Shown here: positions 9,371 to 18,399 of the stretch, in pieces
Position numbering within the stretch: the first letter of the stretch is position 1
Layout: the number at the start of each line of letters is the position of its first letter
Source: Streptomyces caelestis
GTDB taxonomy: Bacteria; Actinomycetota; Actinomycetes; Streptomycetales; Streptomycetaceae
Length of the DNA stretch: 64,000 nucleotides
NCBI RefSeq assembly: GCF_001279005.1
Contig: NZ_LGCN01000085.1
Span: 62,001-126,000, forward strand
Reading direction: 5' to 3'
Translations under genes and position numbers: made by a program
Notes under the pieces: model-generated
Database searches by the model: none
Seen by the model: the letters and a program-made list of their open reading frames with translations, nothing else
Told to the model about the DNA's origin: nothing

Positions 9371-9805
9371 TCAGGCGAGGAGAGCGGCCGGCGGCGCGGT
9401 GGGCCACCTCATGCGGATCGATCCGCCGTGCTCCCCCGCGCTGACCTCGACGTCGTCCACGAGTCCGCTGATGACCGCGAGGCCCATCTCGTCCTCCTCG
9501 GTCTCCGCCGCGTCACCCGGCACCTCACCGGGCGCCCGCTCACCGGGAACCGCATGGGGCGCCTCGTCGCCGACCTCGATGGAGAACTGCTTCTCCTCCT
9601 CGATCAGCAGCACCTTCACGGGTGCCGAGATTCCGACGTTCCGGTGCAGTCCCACGGCACGGCTGCAGGCCTCGCCGACGGCGAGTCTGACCTCGTCGAG
9701 GACGGCCTCGTCCACTCCGGCCCTGCGCGCCACCGCCGCCGCCACGAGCCGGGCGGTCCTGACGTGCTCGGGCAGCGCGCTGAAGCGGAGTTCGACGGTG
9801 GCCAT
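9371..9805 (-). CDS. Anti-sigma factor partner of BldG (HATPase_c_2, RsbW-like)
   Basis: A 144-residue GHKL-fold ATP-binding protein of the RsbW/SpoIIAB class. Near residue 38 the sequence DEVRLAVGEACSRAV is the N-box helix that binds Mg-ATP, with the family's usual Asn replaced by Glu-Ala-Cys. An acidic insert (APGEVPGDAAETEEDEMGLAVI) precedes the G1-like box. Such proteins bind sigma factors and phosphorylate the antagonist. It lies about 110 bases downstream of bldG on the same strand. In S. coelicolor the cognate protein (SCO3548) interacts with BldG and opposes it in development and antibiotic control. Partner sigma factors cannot be read from the sequence. Confidence 0.88.
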   Translation of the reverse strand: MATVELRFSALPEHVRTARLVAAAVARRAGVDEAVLDEVRLAVGEACSRAVGLHRNVGISAPVKVLLIEEEKQFSIEVGDEAPHAVPGERAPGEVPGDAAETEEDEMGLAVISGLVDDVEVSAGEHGGSIRMRWPTAPPAALLA

Positions 9806-9917
9806 GCATCCCCCTCGCGACTACGGGCGTGCTGTGGAGAGGCCGGGCCGTCACGAGCCCGGTCTCTCCTCTTGATTCTCTTCCGGCTCCCGGGCACGCG
9901 GCCCGGGAGCGGGGTGG

Positions 9918-10259
9918 TCAGTCGGTGGCCGCCACCGCTTCCTCCACCGAGGTGTGGATCGGGAACACCTTGGTGAGGCCGGTGATGCGGAAGATCTTGA
10001 GAATACGCTCCTGGTTGCACACCAGGCGCAGTGAGCCCTCATGGGCACGGACGCGCTTCAAGCCGCCGACCAGCACGCCGAGTCCGGTGGAGTCGAGGAA
10101 GTCCACGCCTTCCATGTCGACGACAAGGTGGAAACTGCCGTCGTTCACCAGCTCGACCAACTGCTCGCGCAGCTTGGGCGCGGTATATACGTCGATTTCG
10201 CCACCGACCCTGACGATCGTGCGATCGCCCATGGTCTCGGTCGACAGGGACAGGTCCAC
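9918..10259 (-). CDS. bldG: Anti-anti-sigma factor BldG
   Basis: A 113-residue STAS-domain protein of the SpoIIAA/RsbV class. The phosphorylation motif DSTGLGVLV carries Ser57, the residue phosphorylated in BldG. Unphosphorylated BldG sequesters anti-sigma factors and so frees sigma factors for aerial growth and antibiotic production. The ATG at 10259 has a GGAGGA site 7 bases upstream. The gene is divergent from the helicase gene, so the 160-base spacer should hold its promoters. It is co-directional with the anti-sigma gene, matching the known bldG bicistron. Confidence 0.97.
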   Translation of the reverse strand: MDLSLSTETMGDRTIVRVGGEIDVYTAPKLREQLVELVNDGSFHLVVDMEGVDFLDSTGLGVLVGGLKRVRAHEGSLRLVCNQERILKIFRITGLTKVFPIHTSVEEAVAATD

Positions 10260-10419
10260 GGATCCTCCAGCACCTAGCTATCGAGCGGTCGCCCTTGGGG
10301 CATCTCGGCTCAGCCCCCGGGACGGTTCGCCAGCCGCGATGGCATTCAATCACTTACCGGCAGGCGTGCACGACGCCTTGGCCCCATTGTCCGTCACGCC
10401 AGTGACACACTCGGTGCCG

Positions 10420-12876
10420 ATGGCCAAGAATCACCGATCCGATCGACCCCCGACGGACCACCCGTCCGGGCCCGCCCCGGGCGCGGTCCTGGACCGGCTC
10501 GCGTCCGGACCGAGCCGGGCTTCGCGCATCACTCATACGGAGCACTTGCCCCCGCGCGAGGGTCGCCATGCCGTTTGGCCGGACCGGATCCGTCCGGAGG
10601 TCCTCGCCGCCGTGCGGGCCGCGGGCATCGAACACCCCTGGTCCCACCAGGCACGCGCCGCCGAGCACGCCCTGGACGGCGAGTCCGTCGTGGTCGCCAC
10701 CGGCACCGCGTCCGGCAAGTCCCTGGCGTACCTCGTGCCCGTCCTGTCCGCGCTGCTGGACGGCGCACAGGCCCCGAACGGCCGCGGCGCGACCGCCCTG
10801 TACCTCGCGCCCACGAAAGCCCTCGCGGCGGACCAGTGCCGATCCGTGAAGGAACTTTCACAACCACTGGGCCATTCGGTGCGCGCGGCCGTCCACGACG
10901 GCGACACGCCGTTCGAGGAACGCGAGTGGATCCGCCAGTACGCCAACTACGTGCTGACCAACCCGGACATGCTGCACCGGGGCATCCTGCCGTCCCACCC
11001 CCGCTGGTCCTCCTTCCTGAAGTCGCTGAAGTACGTCGTCGTCGACGAGTGCCACACCTACCGGGGCGTCTTCGGCTCGCACGTCGCCCAGGTGCTGCGC
11101 CGGCTGCGCCGCCTGTGCGCCCGTTACGGCGCCTCGCCCGTGTTCCTGCTGGCCTCCGCGACCGCCGCCGAGCCCGCGGTCGCCGCCCGTCGCCTCACCG
11201 GCCTGCCGGTCGTGGAGGTGGCCGACGACGCCTCACCACGCGGTGAACTGGTGTTCGCCCTCTGGGAGCCGCCGCTGACCCAGCTGCACGGCGAGAAGGG
11301 CGCACCGGTCCGCCGTACGGCCACCGCCGAGGCCGCCGACCTGCTGACCGACCTCACCGTGCAGGGCGTCCGCTCGGTCACCTTCGTACGCTCCCGGCGC
11401 GGCGCCGAACTCATCTCCGTGATCGCCCAGGAACGCCTCGCCGAGGTCGACCGCTCGCTGGCCGGGCGGGTGGCGGCGTACCGGGGCGGCTACCTCCCCG
11501 AGGAGCGCCGCGCCCTGGAACGCGCCCTGCACTCCGGCGAACTGCTCGGCCTCGCCGCGACAAACGCCCTCGAACTCGGCGTGGACGTCTCCGGCCTGGA
11601 CGCCGTGGTGATCGCCGGCTACCCGGGCACCCGGGCCTCCCTGTGGCAGCAGGCCGGGCGCGCGGGGCGGTCCGGGCAGGGCGCCCTCGCCGTCCTGGTC
11701 GCCCGTGACGACCCCCTGGACACCTTCCTCGTCCACCATCCCGAGGCCCTCTTCGACCGGCCCGTGGAGTCCACCGTCCTCGACCCCGACAACCCCTACG
11801 TGCTCGCCCCGCACCTGTGCGCGGCGGCCGAGGAACTACCGCTGACCGAGGAGGACCTGGCCTTGTTCGGCCCTGCCGCCGAGGACCTGCTCCCGCAGCT
11901 GGAGGCCGCGAAGCTGCTGCGCCGGCGGACCAGGGCCTGGCACTGGACCCGTCGCGAGCGGGCCGCCGACCTGACCGACATCCGGGGGCAGGGCGGCCGG
12001 CCGGTCCAGGTCGTCGAGGCCGGTACGGGCAGGCTGCTGGGGACGGTCGACGCGGGCGCGGCACACACGAGCGTCCACGAGGGCGCGGTGCACCTGCACC
12101 AGGGCCTGACGTATCTCGTCCGCTCGCTCGACCTGGAGGACTCCGTCGCCCTGGTCGAGCGGGCGACCCCGACGTACACCACGGTGGCCCGGGACACGAC
12201 GTCGATCTCCGTGCTGGAGACGGACACCGAGGTCCCGTGGGGCGACGGCCGCCTCTGTTACGGCTCCGTCGAGGTCACCAACCAAGTGGTCTCCTTCCTG
12301 CGCCGGCGGATCGTCACCGGCGAGGTGCTGGGCGAGACGAAGCTCGACCTCCCTCCTCGTACGCTGCGCACCCGCGCGGTGTGGTGGACGGTCACCGAGG
12401 ACCAGCTGGACCGGGCCGGGATCGTCCCGGAGATCCTCGGCGGTGCGCTGCACGCCGCCGAGCACGCCTCGATCGGCATGCTGCCGCTCTTCGCGACCTG
12501 CGACCGCTGGGACATCGGCGGTGTCTCGATCCCGCTGCACCCCGACACGCTGCTGCCCACGGTCTTCGTCTACGACGGCCACCCGGGCGGCGCGGGCTTC
12601 GCGGAACGCGCCTTCCACACCGCCCGCGCCTGGCTCACCGCCACCCGTCAGGCCATCGCCTCCTGCGAGTGCGACGCCGGCTGTCCCTCCTGCATCCAGT
12701 CCCCCAAGTGCGGCAACGGCAACGACCCTCTGCACAAACGGGGCGCGGTACGACTCCTCACGGTGCTGTTGGAGGGCGCGCCGGCGGAGAAGCCGGAGGA
12801 CGCGGGGGGCGCTGCCGGGGCACAGCGGGGGCCGGCGCCCGGGGCGGAGGTTCCGCCGGGCCCGCCCGGGCCCTGA
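10420..12876 (+). CDS. DEAD/DEAH-box helicase with DUF1998 domain
   Basis: An 818-residue superfamily 2 helicase. Motif I is GTASGKS near residue 96, motif II is DECH near 208-211, motif III is SAT near 245, and the second RecA domain ends in QQAGRAGRSGQ near 405. The C-terminus carries a four-cysteine cluster (CECDAGCPSCIQSPKCGNGN, about residues 749-768) that is diagnostic of the DUF1998 group and probably binds metal. The family acts on nucleic acid with ATP; the biological role here is unknown. It sits opposite the tad locus, as in mycobacteria (Rv3649). The ATG at 10420 is chosen, with GTG at 10414 possible. Its last 119 bases overlap the convergent TadG-like gene. Confidence 0.9.
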   Translation: MAKNHRSDRPPTDHPSGPAPGAVLDRLASGPSRASRITHTEHLPPREGRHAVWPDRIRPEVLAAVRAAGIEHPWSHQARAAEHALDGESVVVATGTASGKSLAYLVPVLSALLDGAQAPNGRGATALYLAPTKALAADQCRSVKELSQPLGHSVRAAVHDGDTPFEEREWIRQYANYVLTNPDMLHRGILPSHPRWSSFLKSLKYVVVDECHTYRGVFGSHVAQVLRRLRRLCARYGASPVFLLASATAAEPAVAARRLTGLPVVEVADDASPRGELVFALWEPPLTQLHGEKGAPVRRTATAEAADLLTDLTVQGVRSVTFVRSRRGAELISVIAQERLAEVDRSLAGRVAAYRGGYLPEERRALERALHSGELLGLAATNALELGVDVSGLDAVVIAGYPGTRASLWQQAGRAGRSGQGALAVLVARDDPLDTFLVHHPEALFDRPVESTVLDPDNPYVLAPHLCAAAEELPLTEEDLALFGPAAEDLLPQLEAAKLLRRRTRAWHWTRRERAADLTDIRGQGGRPVQVVEAGTGRLLGTVDAGAAHTSVHEGAVHLHQGLTYLVRSLDLEDSVALVERATPTYTTVARDTTSISVLETDTEVPWGDGRLCYGSVEVTNQVVSFLRRRIVTGEVLGETKLDLPPRTLRTRAVWWTVTEDQLDRAGIVPEILGGALHAAEHASIGMLPLFATCDRWDIGGVSIPLHPDTLLPTVFVYDGHPGGAGFAERAFHTARAWLTATRQAIASCECDAGCPSCIQSPKCGNGNDPLHKRGAVRLLTVLLEGAPAEKPEDAGGAAGAQRGPAPGAEVPPGPPGP

Positions 12877-13228
12877 TCTCCGCCGTGAACGGCCCCCGGC
12901 CCGAAGCCACCGACACGTCCGACACCTCGCCGGTGATCACGCACCGTACGAGCCGCGCGCCCTGCGCCCGGGCCACCCGGTCCGCCCGGTCGCAGGCCGC
13001 CGTACCGCCCTCCGTCCAGTGGTCCGCCGCCGCGAGCGCCGCCAGGTCCGCGCCGCCGGCCGCCCGGTGCCGGACCACGACGGCGTGCCCCAGGGCGAGG
13101 ACGACGCCGAACACCACACACAGCACGGCGATCGCACCGACGCTCCAGACGGTCGCCGACCCCCGGTCGGAGCGCCGCGCGCGCCGCCACCCGTCCGTCG
13201 GCCCCCGCACCCGGAACCGGGCCCTCAC
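12758..13228 (-). CDS. TadG-like secretion protein (Rv3654c type)
   Basis: A 156-residue protein with a basic N-terminus, the GSATVWSVG segment that begins a type IV pilin-like or TadE/G-like transmembrane helix (about residues 23-50), and a Pro/Ala/Arg-rich tail. It belongs to the group named helicase/secretion-neighbourhood TadE-like proteins. It starts at a GTG whose last bases overlap the upstream TadE stop (GTGA), so the two are translationally coupled. Its 3' 119 bases are antisense to the helicase gene, and the low-complexity C-terminus lies in that overlap and may not be strongly constrained. Confidence 0.8.
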   Translation of the reverse strand: MRARFRVRGPTDGWRRARRSDRGSATVWSVGAIAVLCVVFGVVLALGHAVVVRHRAAGGADLAALAAADHWTEGGTAACDRADRVARAQGARLVRCVITGEVSDVSVASGRGPFTAEIRARAGPAEPPPRAPAPAVPRQRPPRPPASPPARPPTAP

Positions 13229-13590
13229 GTCGCCGCCCCCGCCGTCTCCTCCGCCGCGGCGACGGCCTCCTCCCGCAGGTCGAAGGGCAGTCCGCGCAGG
13301 ACCGGGAGCCTGGCCTCGACGACCACCCGGACCTGCTCGGCCTCCCGGCTCACCGTGACTCTCGCGCCGGGCGGCGCCGCCGCGCGGGTCACCTCGAGGA
13401 CGGCGTCAGGGGGATCCTGCCGAGCCGCCGCGCGGGCGCCCGCGCGCGCCGCGTCCACGCACCGGATCTGCGCCGCCACCACCAGCAGGCCCCAGACCAG
13501 CGCCATCGCGAACATCACCAGCACGGGCAGCACCATGGCCGACTCCGCCGTCACGAACCCGCGGTCCGCACGCCGCTCACATCCGGCCAT
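13225..13590 (-). CDS. TadE-family pseudopilin or secretion protein
   Basis: A 121-residue protein with the canonical TadE start: a short basic leader, GFVTAESAMVLP with the conserved glutamate at about residue 16, and a hydrophobic helix. The rest is a small soluble domain. TadE proteins are processed by prepilin peptidase and serve as minor pilins in Flp/Tad systems. It overlaps the DUF4244 gene by 14 bases at its start and the TadG-like gene by 4 bases at its end, so the pilin trio is one transcription-translation unit. Confidence 0.85.
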   Translation of the reverse strand: MAGCERRADRGFVTAESAMVLPVLVMFAMALVWGLLVVAAQIRCVDAARAGARAAARQDPPDAVLEVTRAAAPPGARVTVSREAEQVRVVVEARLPVLRGLPFDLREEAVAAAEETAGAAT

Positions 13591-13786
13591 CGAGCGCCTG
13601 CTGCACGATGTTCCGCAGCGCCGCGCCGACCGGTCCGCTGGTGACCACCTTGTAGAGCACGACGGAGAACGCCACCGCCGCCACGATGCCCATCGCGTAC
13701 TCCGAAGTCACCATCCCGGCGTCCCTCCGTGCCGTACGCACCTTGCACACCAGGGCACGCAGTCGTGCCCGTACCGCCTGATACAT
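13577..13786 (-). CDS. DUF4244 small pilin-like protein (Flp candidate)
   Basis: A 69-residue protein: a basic N-terminus, then GMVTSEYAMGIVAAVAFSV, which is the Flp-pilin pattern of a Gly cleavage site with Glu at +5 or so and a single hydrophobic helix, and a short tail. In actinobacterial tad loci the DUF4244 gene occupies the place of the major Flp pilin. The ATG at 13786 is preferred because a perfect GGAGGT lies 6 bases upstream; the in-frame ATG at 13798 overlaps that site. It is followed by TadE with an overlap. Confidence 0.85.
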   Translation of the reverse strand: MYQAVRARLRALVCKVRTARRDAGMVTSEYAMGIVAAVAFSVVLYKVVTSGPVGAALRNIVQQALDGRM

Positions 13787-13853
13787 CTCGACCTCCATAA
13801 GAAGAAACCGCATTGACCTCATGGTTCGTGTCGCTTCCGTCAGTCGTCTCCCG

Positions 13854-14642
13854 TCAGGCGCCGCCTCCTCCCAGCACCCCGCCCGCGAGCCCGATCACCA
13901 CGGGCAGCACGCCGACCGCGATGAACGCGGGCAGGAAACACAGCCCCACCGGCGCACTGACCATGACGGCCGCCCGCCGGGCCCGTGCCGTCGCCGCGCG
14001 GGCCCATTCCGCACGGGCCTCGGCGGCGAGCCGGGCAGCGGGACCGGCCAGGGGCAGTCCGGAGACATCGGCCCGTTCCAGCAGCCGGGCCAGAGGCCCG
14101 GCGCCCGGTACCGACGCCAGCCGGCGCCACGCCGCGGCCGGTTCACCGCCGAGCCGCACCTCCGCCGCGCCCCGCGCCAGCGCCTCCCCGACCGGCCCGC
14201 CCAAGGTCTCTCCGACGGCCTGCGCGGCGGCTACCGGGCCCGCGCCCGCCGCGATGCACGCGGCCAGCAGATCCGCGGCGAGCGGCAGTTGACGTTCCGC
14301 CCCGGCGGTTTTGGGCTCCCGCGTCTGCGGAGCGGCCGCCGTCCGCCGCAGACGCCACCACCACAGTCCGGCCGCCACGGCCGCCCCCGTCACCGCTCCG
14401 GCAGGACCGCCCACCAGCACCCACCCGGCACCCGCCACGCCCGCGTACGGCAGCCGGCTCCGCGCGGCGCGCAGCAGCGTGAGGTGGGGGACGGCCGCCG
14501 TCCGTTCCAGGGCCAGCGCCTCGGCCAGCCGCCGCCGCACTCTCCGTCCTCGCCGCGCACGGCTCCACCACCCCGCCGGCCAGACGAGCGCGGACACCGC
14601 CCCCACCACTGCCCCCAGCCCCTGGACGAGGTCTCCGCTCAT
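13854..14642 (-). CDS. tadC: TadC-like inner-membrane platform protein (T2SS-F domain)
   Basis: A 262-residue membrane protein with hydrophobic segments at about residues 5-22, 60-95 and 225-255 around a cytoplasmic domain containing LPLAADLLAACIAAG. That motif is typical of the GspF/TadC fold. It should form the inner-membrane platform of the Flp/Tad apparatus together with TadB. The ATG at 14642 overlaps the tadB stop in an ATGA, which fixes the start. Arg/Ala-rich composition is extreme but normal for this family in Streptomyces. Confidence 0.87.
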   Translation of the reverse strand: MSGDLVQGLGAVVGAVSALVWPAGWWSRARRGRRVRRRLAEALALERTAAVPHLTLLRAARSRLPYAGVAGAGWVLVGGPAGAVTGAAVAAGLWWWRLRRTAAAPQTREPKTAGAERQLPLAADLLAACIAAGAGPVAAAQAVGETLGGPVGEALARGAAEVRLGGEPAAAWRRLASVPGAGPLARLLERADVSGLPLAGPAARLAAEARAEWARAATARARRAAVMVSAPVGLCFLPAFIAVGVLPVVIGLAGGVLGGGGA

Positions 14643-15514
14643 GCCGCCGCCTCCTCGGCGCCCCGCACGATCCGCAGTGCCCACCACAGCCCCAGGCCCT
14701 CCAGCACTCCGCCGGCCGCCAGACAGACCAGTCCCGACGATGTGTGCAGCAGGATGTGCAGCGGGTCGGCGCCGAGCGCCGCACCGAGCGCCAGGCCCAC
14801 GACCGGCAGCCCGGCGAGCAGCACCGCCGTCGCGCGGGCGCCGGCCAACTGGGCGCGCAGGTCGGCCCGCTGGTCCCGTTCGGCGCGCAGCGCCGCTTCC
14901 AGCCGGTCGAGCCCGGCGGCGAGCCCGGCTCCCTGGTCCACCGCCACCCGCCAGCACGCGGCGAGTCCCCTCAGCCCTTCGGCGCCCGGCTGCCGTGCCG
15001 CCTCCGCGAGCGCCTCCGGGACGTCCCCGCCGAAGCGCGCCGCCGCCAGCACCGTCGCCTGCATGTCGCCGAGCCCGCCCGAGTCCCGCGCGGCCGGCAG
15101 CAGCGCCTCTCCCGGCTGCCGCCCGGCGCGCACCTCCCCGGCGAGCGCCCCGCACAACACGATCACCGCGTCGCCGCGGCCCTCCCGTGCGCGACGTCGC
15201 CCGGCGGCCCGCCGCACCCGCCGCAGCAAGGGCACCCCGGCCGCCCCCGCGACGACCGGCAGCGGCGACGCACCCAGCACCGCCAGCACCAGCCCCGCGG
15301 CAAGCGACCACCACTCGGCCCGCAACCGTCCGCACGTCCGTCCCCACGCCCGGGCCACCCGGGGCCACCCCGGCGGCCCGCCGCCCACCGTCTCTCCGCC
15401 GGCCAGCAGCAGTCGCGCCCGCCCGGCCCCGGCACGCCCGCCGCCCAGCAGCCAGGCCGCGGTCCCCAGGCACGCCACGGCCGCGCCCGTCGACACCTCG
15501 GTCGTCCCGTTCAT
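14639..15514 (-). CDS. tadB: TadB-like inner-membrane platform protein (T2SS-F domain)
   Basis: A 291-residue protein paired with TadC in the secretion platform. It has membrane segments near the N-terminus, around residues 70-95 and in the C-terminal 60 residues, with the GspF-type cytoplasmic domain (VIVLCGALAGEVRAG, then LDRLEAALRAERDQRADL) between them. The ATG at 15514 overlaps the tadA stop (ATGA); longer upstream starts would lie inside tadA. It is the third gene of an operon reading cpaE-like, tadA, tadB, tadC, pilins. Confidence 0.87.
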   Translation of the reverse strand: MNGTTEVSTGAAVACLGTAAWLLGGGRAGAGRARLLLAGGETVGGGPPGWPRVARAWGRTCGRLRAEWWSLAAGLVLAVLGASPLPVVAGAAGVPLLRRVRRAAGRRRAREGRGDAVIVLCGALAGEVRAGRQPGEALLPAARDSGGLGDMQATVLAAARFGGDVPEALAEAARQPGAEGLRGLAACWRVAVDQGAGLAAGLDRLEAALRAERDQRADLRAQLAGARATAVLLAGLPVVGLALGAALGADPLHILLHTSSGLVCLAAGGVLEGLGLWWALRIVRGAEEAAA

Positions 15515-16716
15515 CCCCCGACCCCCTCGCCCGGTCCGCCGGTGTTCGCGTTCCGGAGCAGCTCCCGCAGGCGCTGCCATCCCCGCTCCCGGGTGAAGGC
15601 CTGCGGGCCCCAGCGCAGCGCCGGCACCGTCCGCACCAGCCCCGTCGGGTCCCGCTCCAGCACGTGCACCTCCGCGATCCGCCGCCGCCCGCTCCGGTCA
15701 CGCACGAGGTGCAGCACCACCGAGAGAGCTGCCGACACCTGGCTGTGCAGGGCGAACCGGTCGAGTCCGGCGGCCGTACCGAGCGCCTCCAGCCGGGCCG
15801 GCACGTCGGTGGCGGCATTGGCATGGACCGTTCCCGAACCGTCGTGGCCCGTGTTGAGGGCGGCCAGCAGATGGACCACCTCCGGGCCGCGCACCTCACC
15901 GACGACCAGCCGGTCCGGCCGCATCCGCAGCGCCTGCCGCACCAGGTCCTCGAGGGTGACGAGGCCCGCGCCCTCCTGGTTGGCGGGTCTGGTCTCCAGG
16001 CGCACGACGTGCGGATGATCGGGCCGCAGTTCCGCGGAGTCCTCGGCCAGGACGATGCGCTCGTCCGGCCCGGCCAGCCCCAGCAGCGCGCTCAGCAAGG
16101 TCGTCTTGCCACTGCCGGTGCCCCCGCTGACGAGGAACGACAGCCGCGCGGCCAGCAGCGCCCGCAGCACGCGGTCCCCGCCCGGCGGGACCGTCCCGGC
16201 CGCCACGAGCTCGTCGAGGGTGAAGGCGCGCGGTCGTACGACCCGTAGCGACAGACAGGTGCAGCCGACGGCCACCGGGGGCAGCACCGCGTGCAGTCTG
16301 GTCCCGTCGGGCAGCCGCGCGTCGACCCAGGGCCGGGCGTCGTCCAGGCGCCGGCCGGCCACGGCGGCGAGCCGCTGGGCGAGGCGCCGGACGGCCGTCT
16401 CGTCGGGGAAGGCCACCTCGGTCAGCTCCAGCCCGCCGCCCCGGTCCACCCAGACCCGGTCCGGCGCCGACACCAGCACGTCGGTCACCGAGGGTTCGGA
16501 CAGGAGCCGCTCCAGTGGTCCGCTGCCGACCAGCTCGGACCGCAGTTGCTCGGCCGCCCCGAGTACTTCGGCGTCGCCGAGCACCCGCCCCTGGTCCCGC
16601 AGCGCCTGCGCGACCCGCGCGGGCGTCGGCTCGGCCCCGCTCTCGGCCAGCCACCGCCGGACCCCGTCGAGCAGACCGGGAGGCATGACCGCCGCACTCG
16701 TCGCCTGCCTCCTCAT
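15511..16716 (-). CDS. tadA: TadA/CpaF-type secretion ATPase
   Basis: A 401-residue hexameric ATPase of the VirB11/CpaF family that would power assembly of the Flp-type pilus. It shows Walker A GGTGSGKTT near residue 196, the Asp box with Glu (LAEDSAELRP) near 225, Walker B (DRLVVGEVRGPE) near 263 and the His box (GHDGSGTVHANAA) near 285. The N-terminal domain of about 110 residues matches CpaF. The ATG at 16716 overlaps the upstream stop. The extreme C-terminus is Gly-rich and overlaps the tadB start. Confidence 0.93.
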   Translation of the reverse strand: MRRQATSAAVMPPGLLDGVRRWLAESGAEPTPARVAQALRDQGRVLGDAEVLGAAEQLRSELVGSGPLERLLSEPSVTDVLVSAPDRVWVDRGGGLELTEVAFPDETAVRRLAQRLAAVAGRRLDDARPWVDARLPDGTRLHAVLPPVAVGCTCLSLRVVRPRAFTLDELVAAGTVPPGGDRVLRALLAARLSFLVSGGTGSGKTTLLSALLGLAGPDERIVLAEDSAELRPDHPHVVRLETRPANQEGAGLVTLEDLVRQALRMRPDRLVVGEVRGPEVVHLLAALNTGHDGSGTVHANAATDVPARLEALGTAAGLDRFALHSQVSAALSVVLHLVRDRSGRRRIAEVHVLERDPTGLVRTVPALRWGPQAFTRERGWQRLRELLRNANTGGPGEGVGG

Positions 16717-17819
16717 GCCGCCCTCGCCTCCACCAGCACCCGCTCCCAGAACTCCCTGCAGAAGCGGGCCAGCGGTCCCCGGCCCGAGGCCCCGGGCGGC
16801 CGGCCCACCTCGTACGGGCGTCGCAGGGCGGGTTCGCCGGGCACGTCCCCGGCGAGGGGCAGCCCGAGCAACCGGGCCACCTCACGGTCGTCCAGTCCCG
16901 GCGCGTACGGCCCGCGCACCGCCACCCGCAGATCACGCAGGACCATGCCCACGGCGGAGGCGACGCGGCCCGCCGCCGCGACGGCACGCAGCTCCGCGGG
17001 GACCACGAGGAGCCCGAGGTCGAGCTGGGCGAGTACCTCGGCGACCCCGTCGTCGACGCGGCGCGGCAGGTCGACCACGACGACGCCGCCCCCGCGCCGC
17101 GCCGCGGCGAGCACCGCGCGTACGGCCCTGGGCGGTACGGCGAGACAGTCGCCGCGGTCCCAGCTGAGTACGCGCAGCGAGTGCAGCTCCGGCAGTGACT
17201 CCTCCAGGGCGCCGCCGCCGACCCGGCCGTGTGAGGCGGCGAACGCCGGCCAGCGCAGCCCTTTGGCCGTCTCGCCCCCGAGGGCCACGTCGAGTCCGCC
17301 GCCCAGCGGATCGGCGTCCACCAGGAGGGTGCGCAGTCCCTCACGCGCGGAGGCGACGGCGAGCGCGCACGCGAGCGTGGACGCTCCGGCACCGCCCCGG
17401 CCGCCGATGACGCCGACCGTCAGGGCGGGCCGTCCGACGCCTTCCGCCACGTCGGCGATGCGATCGACCAGCCACTGCTCGCCGTCGGGCAGCATCAGGA
17501 CGTGGTCGGCGCCGATCTCGACGGCCCGCCGCCAGACCCCGGGATCGTCCTGATCGCGGCCGACCAATACCACTCCCGGCCGGCGCGCCGCCCCTCGCAC
17601 CCGTCGCGCGGCGTCGTCCCCGACCAGGACGAGCGGTGCGGTCTCCCAGCCGCCCCTCGGCTCCGGCACCGTGTGATGGACCTCCGGCGTGGCGCCGGCC
17701 GCCGCGCACAGGCGCAGCAGGTCGTCGAGGAGCCCGGCGTCCTCGGTGACGATCAACGGTGCGCCCGGCCGGCCTCCTCCGGTGACCGGCGGCGGATCGT
17801 GGGTGATGGTTCCGGACAT
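16713..17819 (-). CDS. CpaE/TadZ-like, septum-site-determining Ssd-type protein
   Basis: A 368-residue protein: an N-terminal receiver-like domain (about residues 1-130), then a MinD/ParA-like domain. The P-loop reads GGRGGAGAST, where the lysine of the usual GK(T/S) is alanine, so ATP hydrolysis is probably lost or altered. VDADPLGGGLDVALGG still matches the MinD switch region. In mycobacteria the equivalent (Rv3660c) is called Ssd and affects septation; in Caulobacter, CpaE localises the pilus machine. The ATG at 17819 has AAAGGGGAC just upstream. It is the first gene of the tad operon. Confidence 0.87.
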   Translation of the reverse strand: MSGTITHDPPPVTGGGRPGAPLIVTEDAGLLDDLLRLCAAAGATPEVHHTVPEPRGGWETAPLVLVGDDAARRVRGAARRPGVVLVGRDQDDPGVWRRAVEIGADHVLMLPDGEQWLVDRIADVAEGVGRPALTVGVIGGRGGAGASTLACALAVASAREGLRTLLVDADPLGGGLDVALGGETAKGLRWPAFAASHGRVGGGALEESLPELHSLRVLSWDRGDCLAVPPRAVRAVLAAARRGGGVVVVDLPRRVDDGVAEVLAQLDLGLLVVPAELRAVAAAGRVASAVGMVLRDLRVAVRGPYAPGLDDREVARLLGLPLAGDVPGEPALRRPYEVGRPPGASGRGPLARFCREFWERVLVEARAA

Positions 17820-18399
17820 GTTCGTCCCCTTTGCCGCATCTTTCGCGCAGCCCCTGCGGCCCCGCGATTCCCAGACGTGTGAAGAGCCGACAAGCGGCCT
17901 CCCTTTGCGCGGCCGACGGAAACCGGCCACAGGCGACCCGGCAAACGGAACCGGATGTGAACTCACGGCGAGCGGGACGCGCTGGAATCACGATGCGGCG
18001 ATGCGGAAAACCATGTGGATCTTGGTCAATAACTGTGGACGAGGTGGAGGCTGTGAATATCGCGGCCACTCATACCGGTGACTCCCGCACACCCCCTGTG
18101 CGGCTCCCGCAGAGCAGTCCGACAGCTACCATGAGTAACATCTCATGCGCATGACAAACAAGAATGCGCCCGACGCCGGTGAGGTGCGCCCACCACGAAG
18201 AGAAAGAGGAAAACCCACCCGGACATGCGACGACCCCCGCCGGGGGGGAGAGCGGGGGTCGTCCCCACGGCCGACTCGGGGGGGGAGGAGTCGGACCGGG
18301 TTAGACACGGTCGCGAACGATCCGTGACTTCCATGGTGTACCCGAGAGCCCTCTCAGGCAAACCCACACGCCCCACCTTACGCCGAATGGGCTGCGCCT
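17820..18399. other. Divergent intergenic region, tad operon and HAD gene
   Basis: About 580 bases without a convincing gene. The part next to the tad operon (17820-18140) is less GC-rich and should hold its promoter. The part before the HAD gene contains the two tandem hairpins listed next. Short ORFs here lack ribosome sites and coding-type codon bias. Confidence 0.65.
18230..18294. repeat. Two tandem hairpins upstream of the HAD gene
   Basis: The first is an 11-bp perfect inverted repeat (18230-18240 against 18252-18262) with a G-rich 11-base loop. The second is a 7-bp inverted repeat (18271-18277 against 18288-18294), again with a G-rich loop. There is no adjacent T-run. They could be an attenuator, a processing site or an insulating terminator 100-170 bases before the HAD start. 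Confidence 0.6.
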
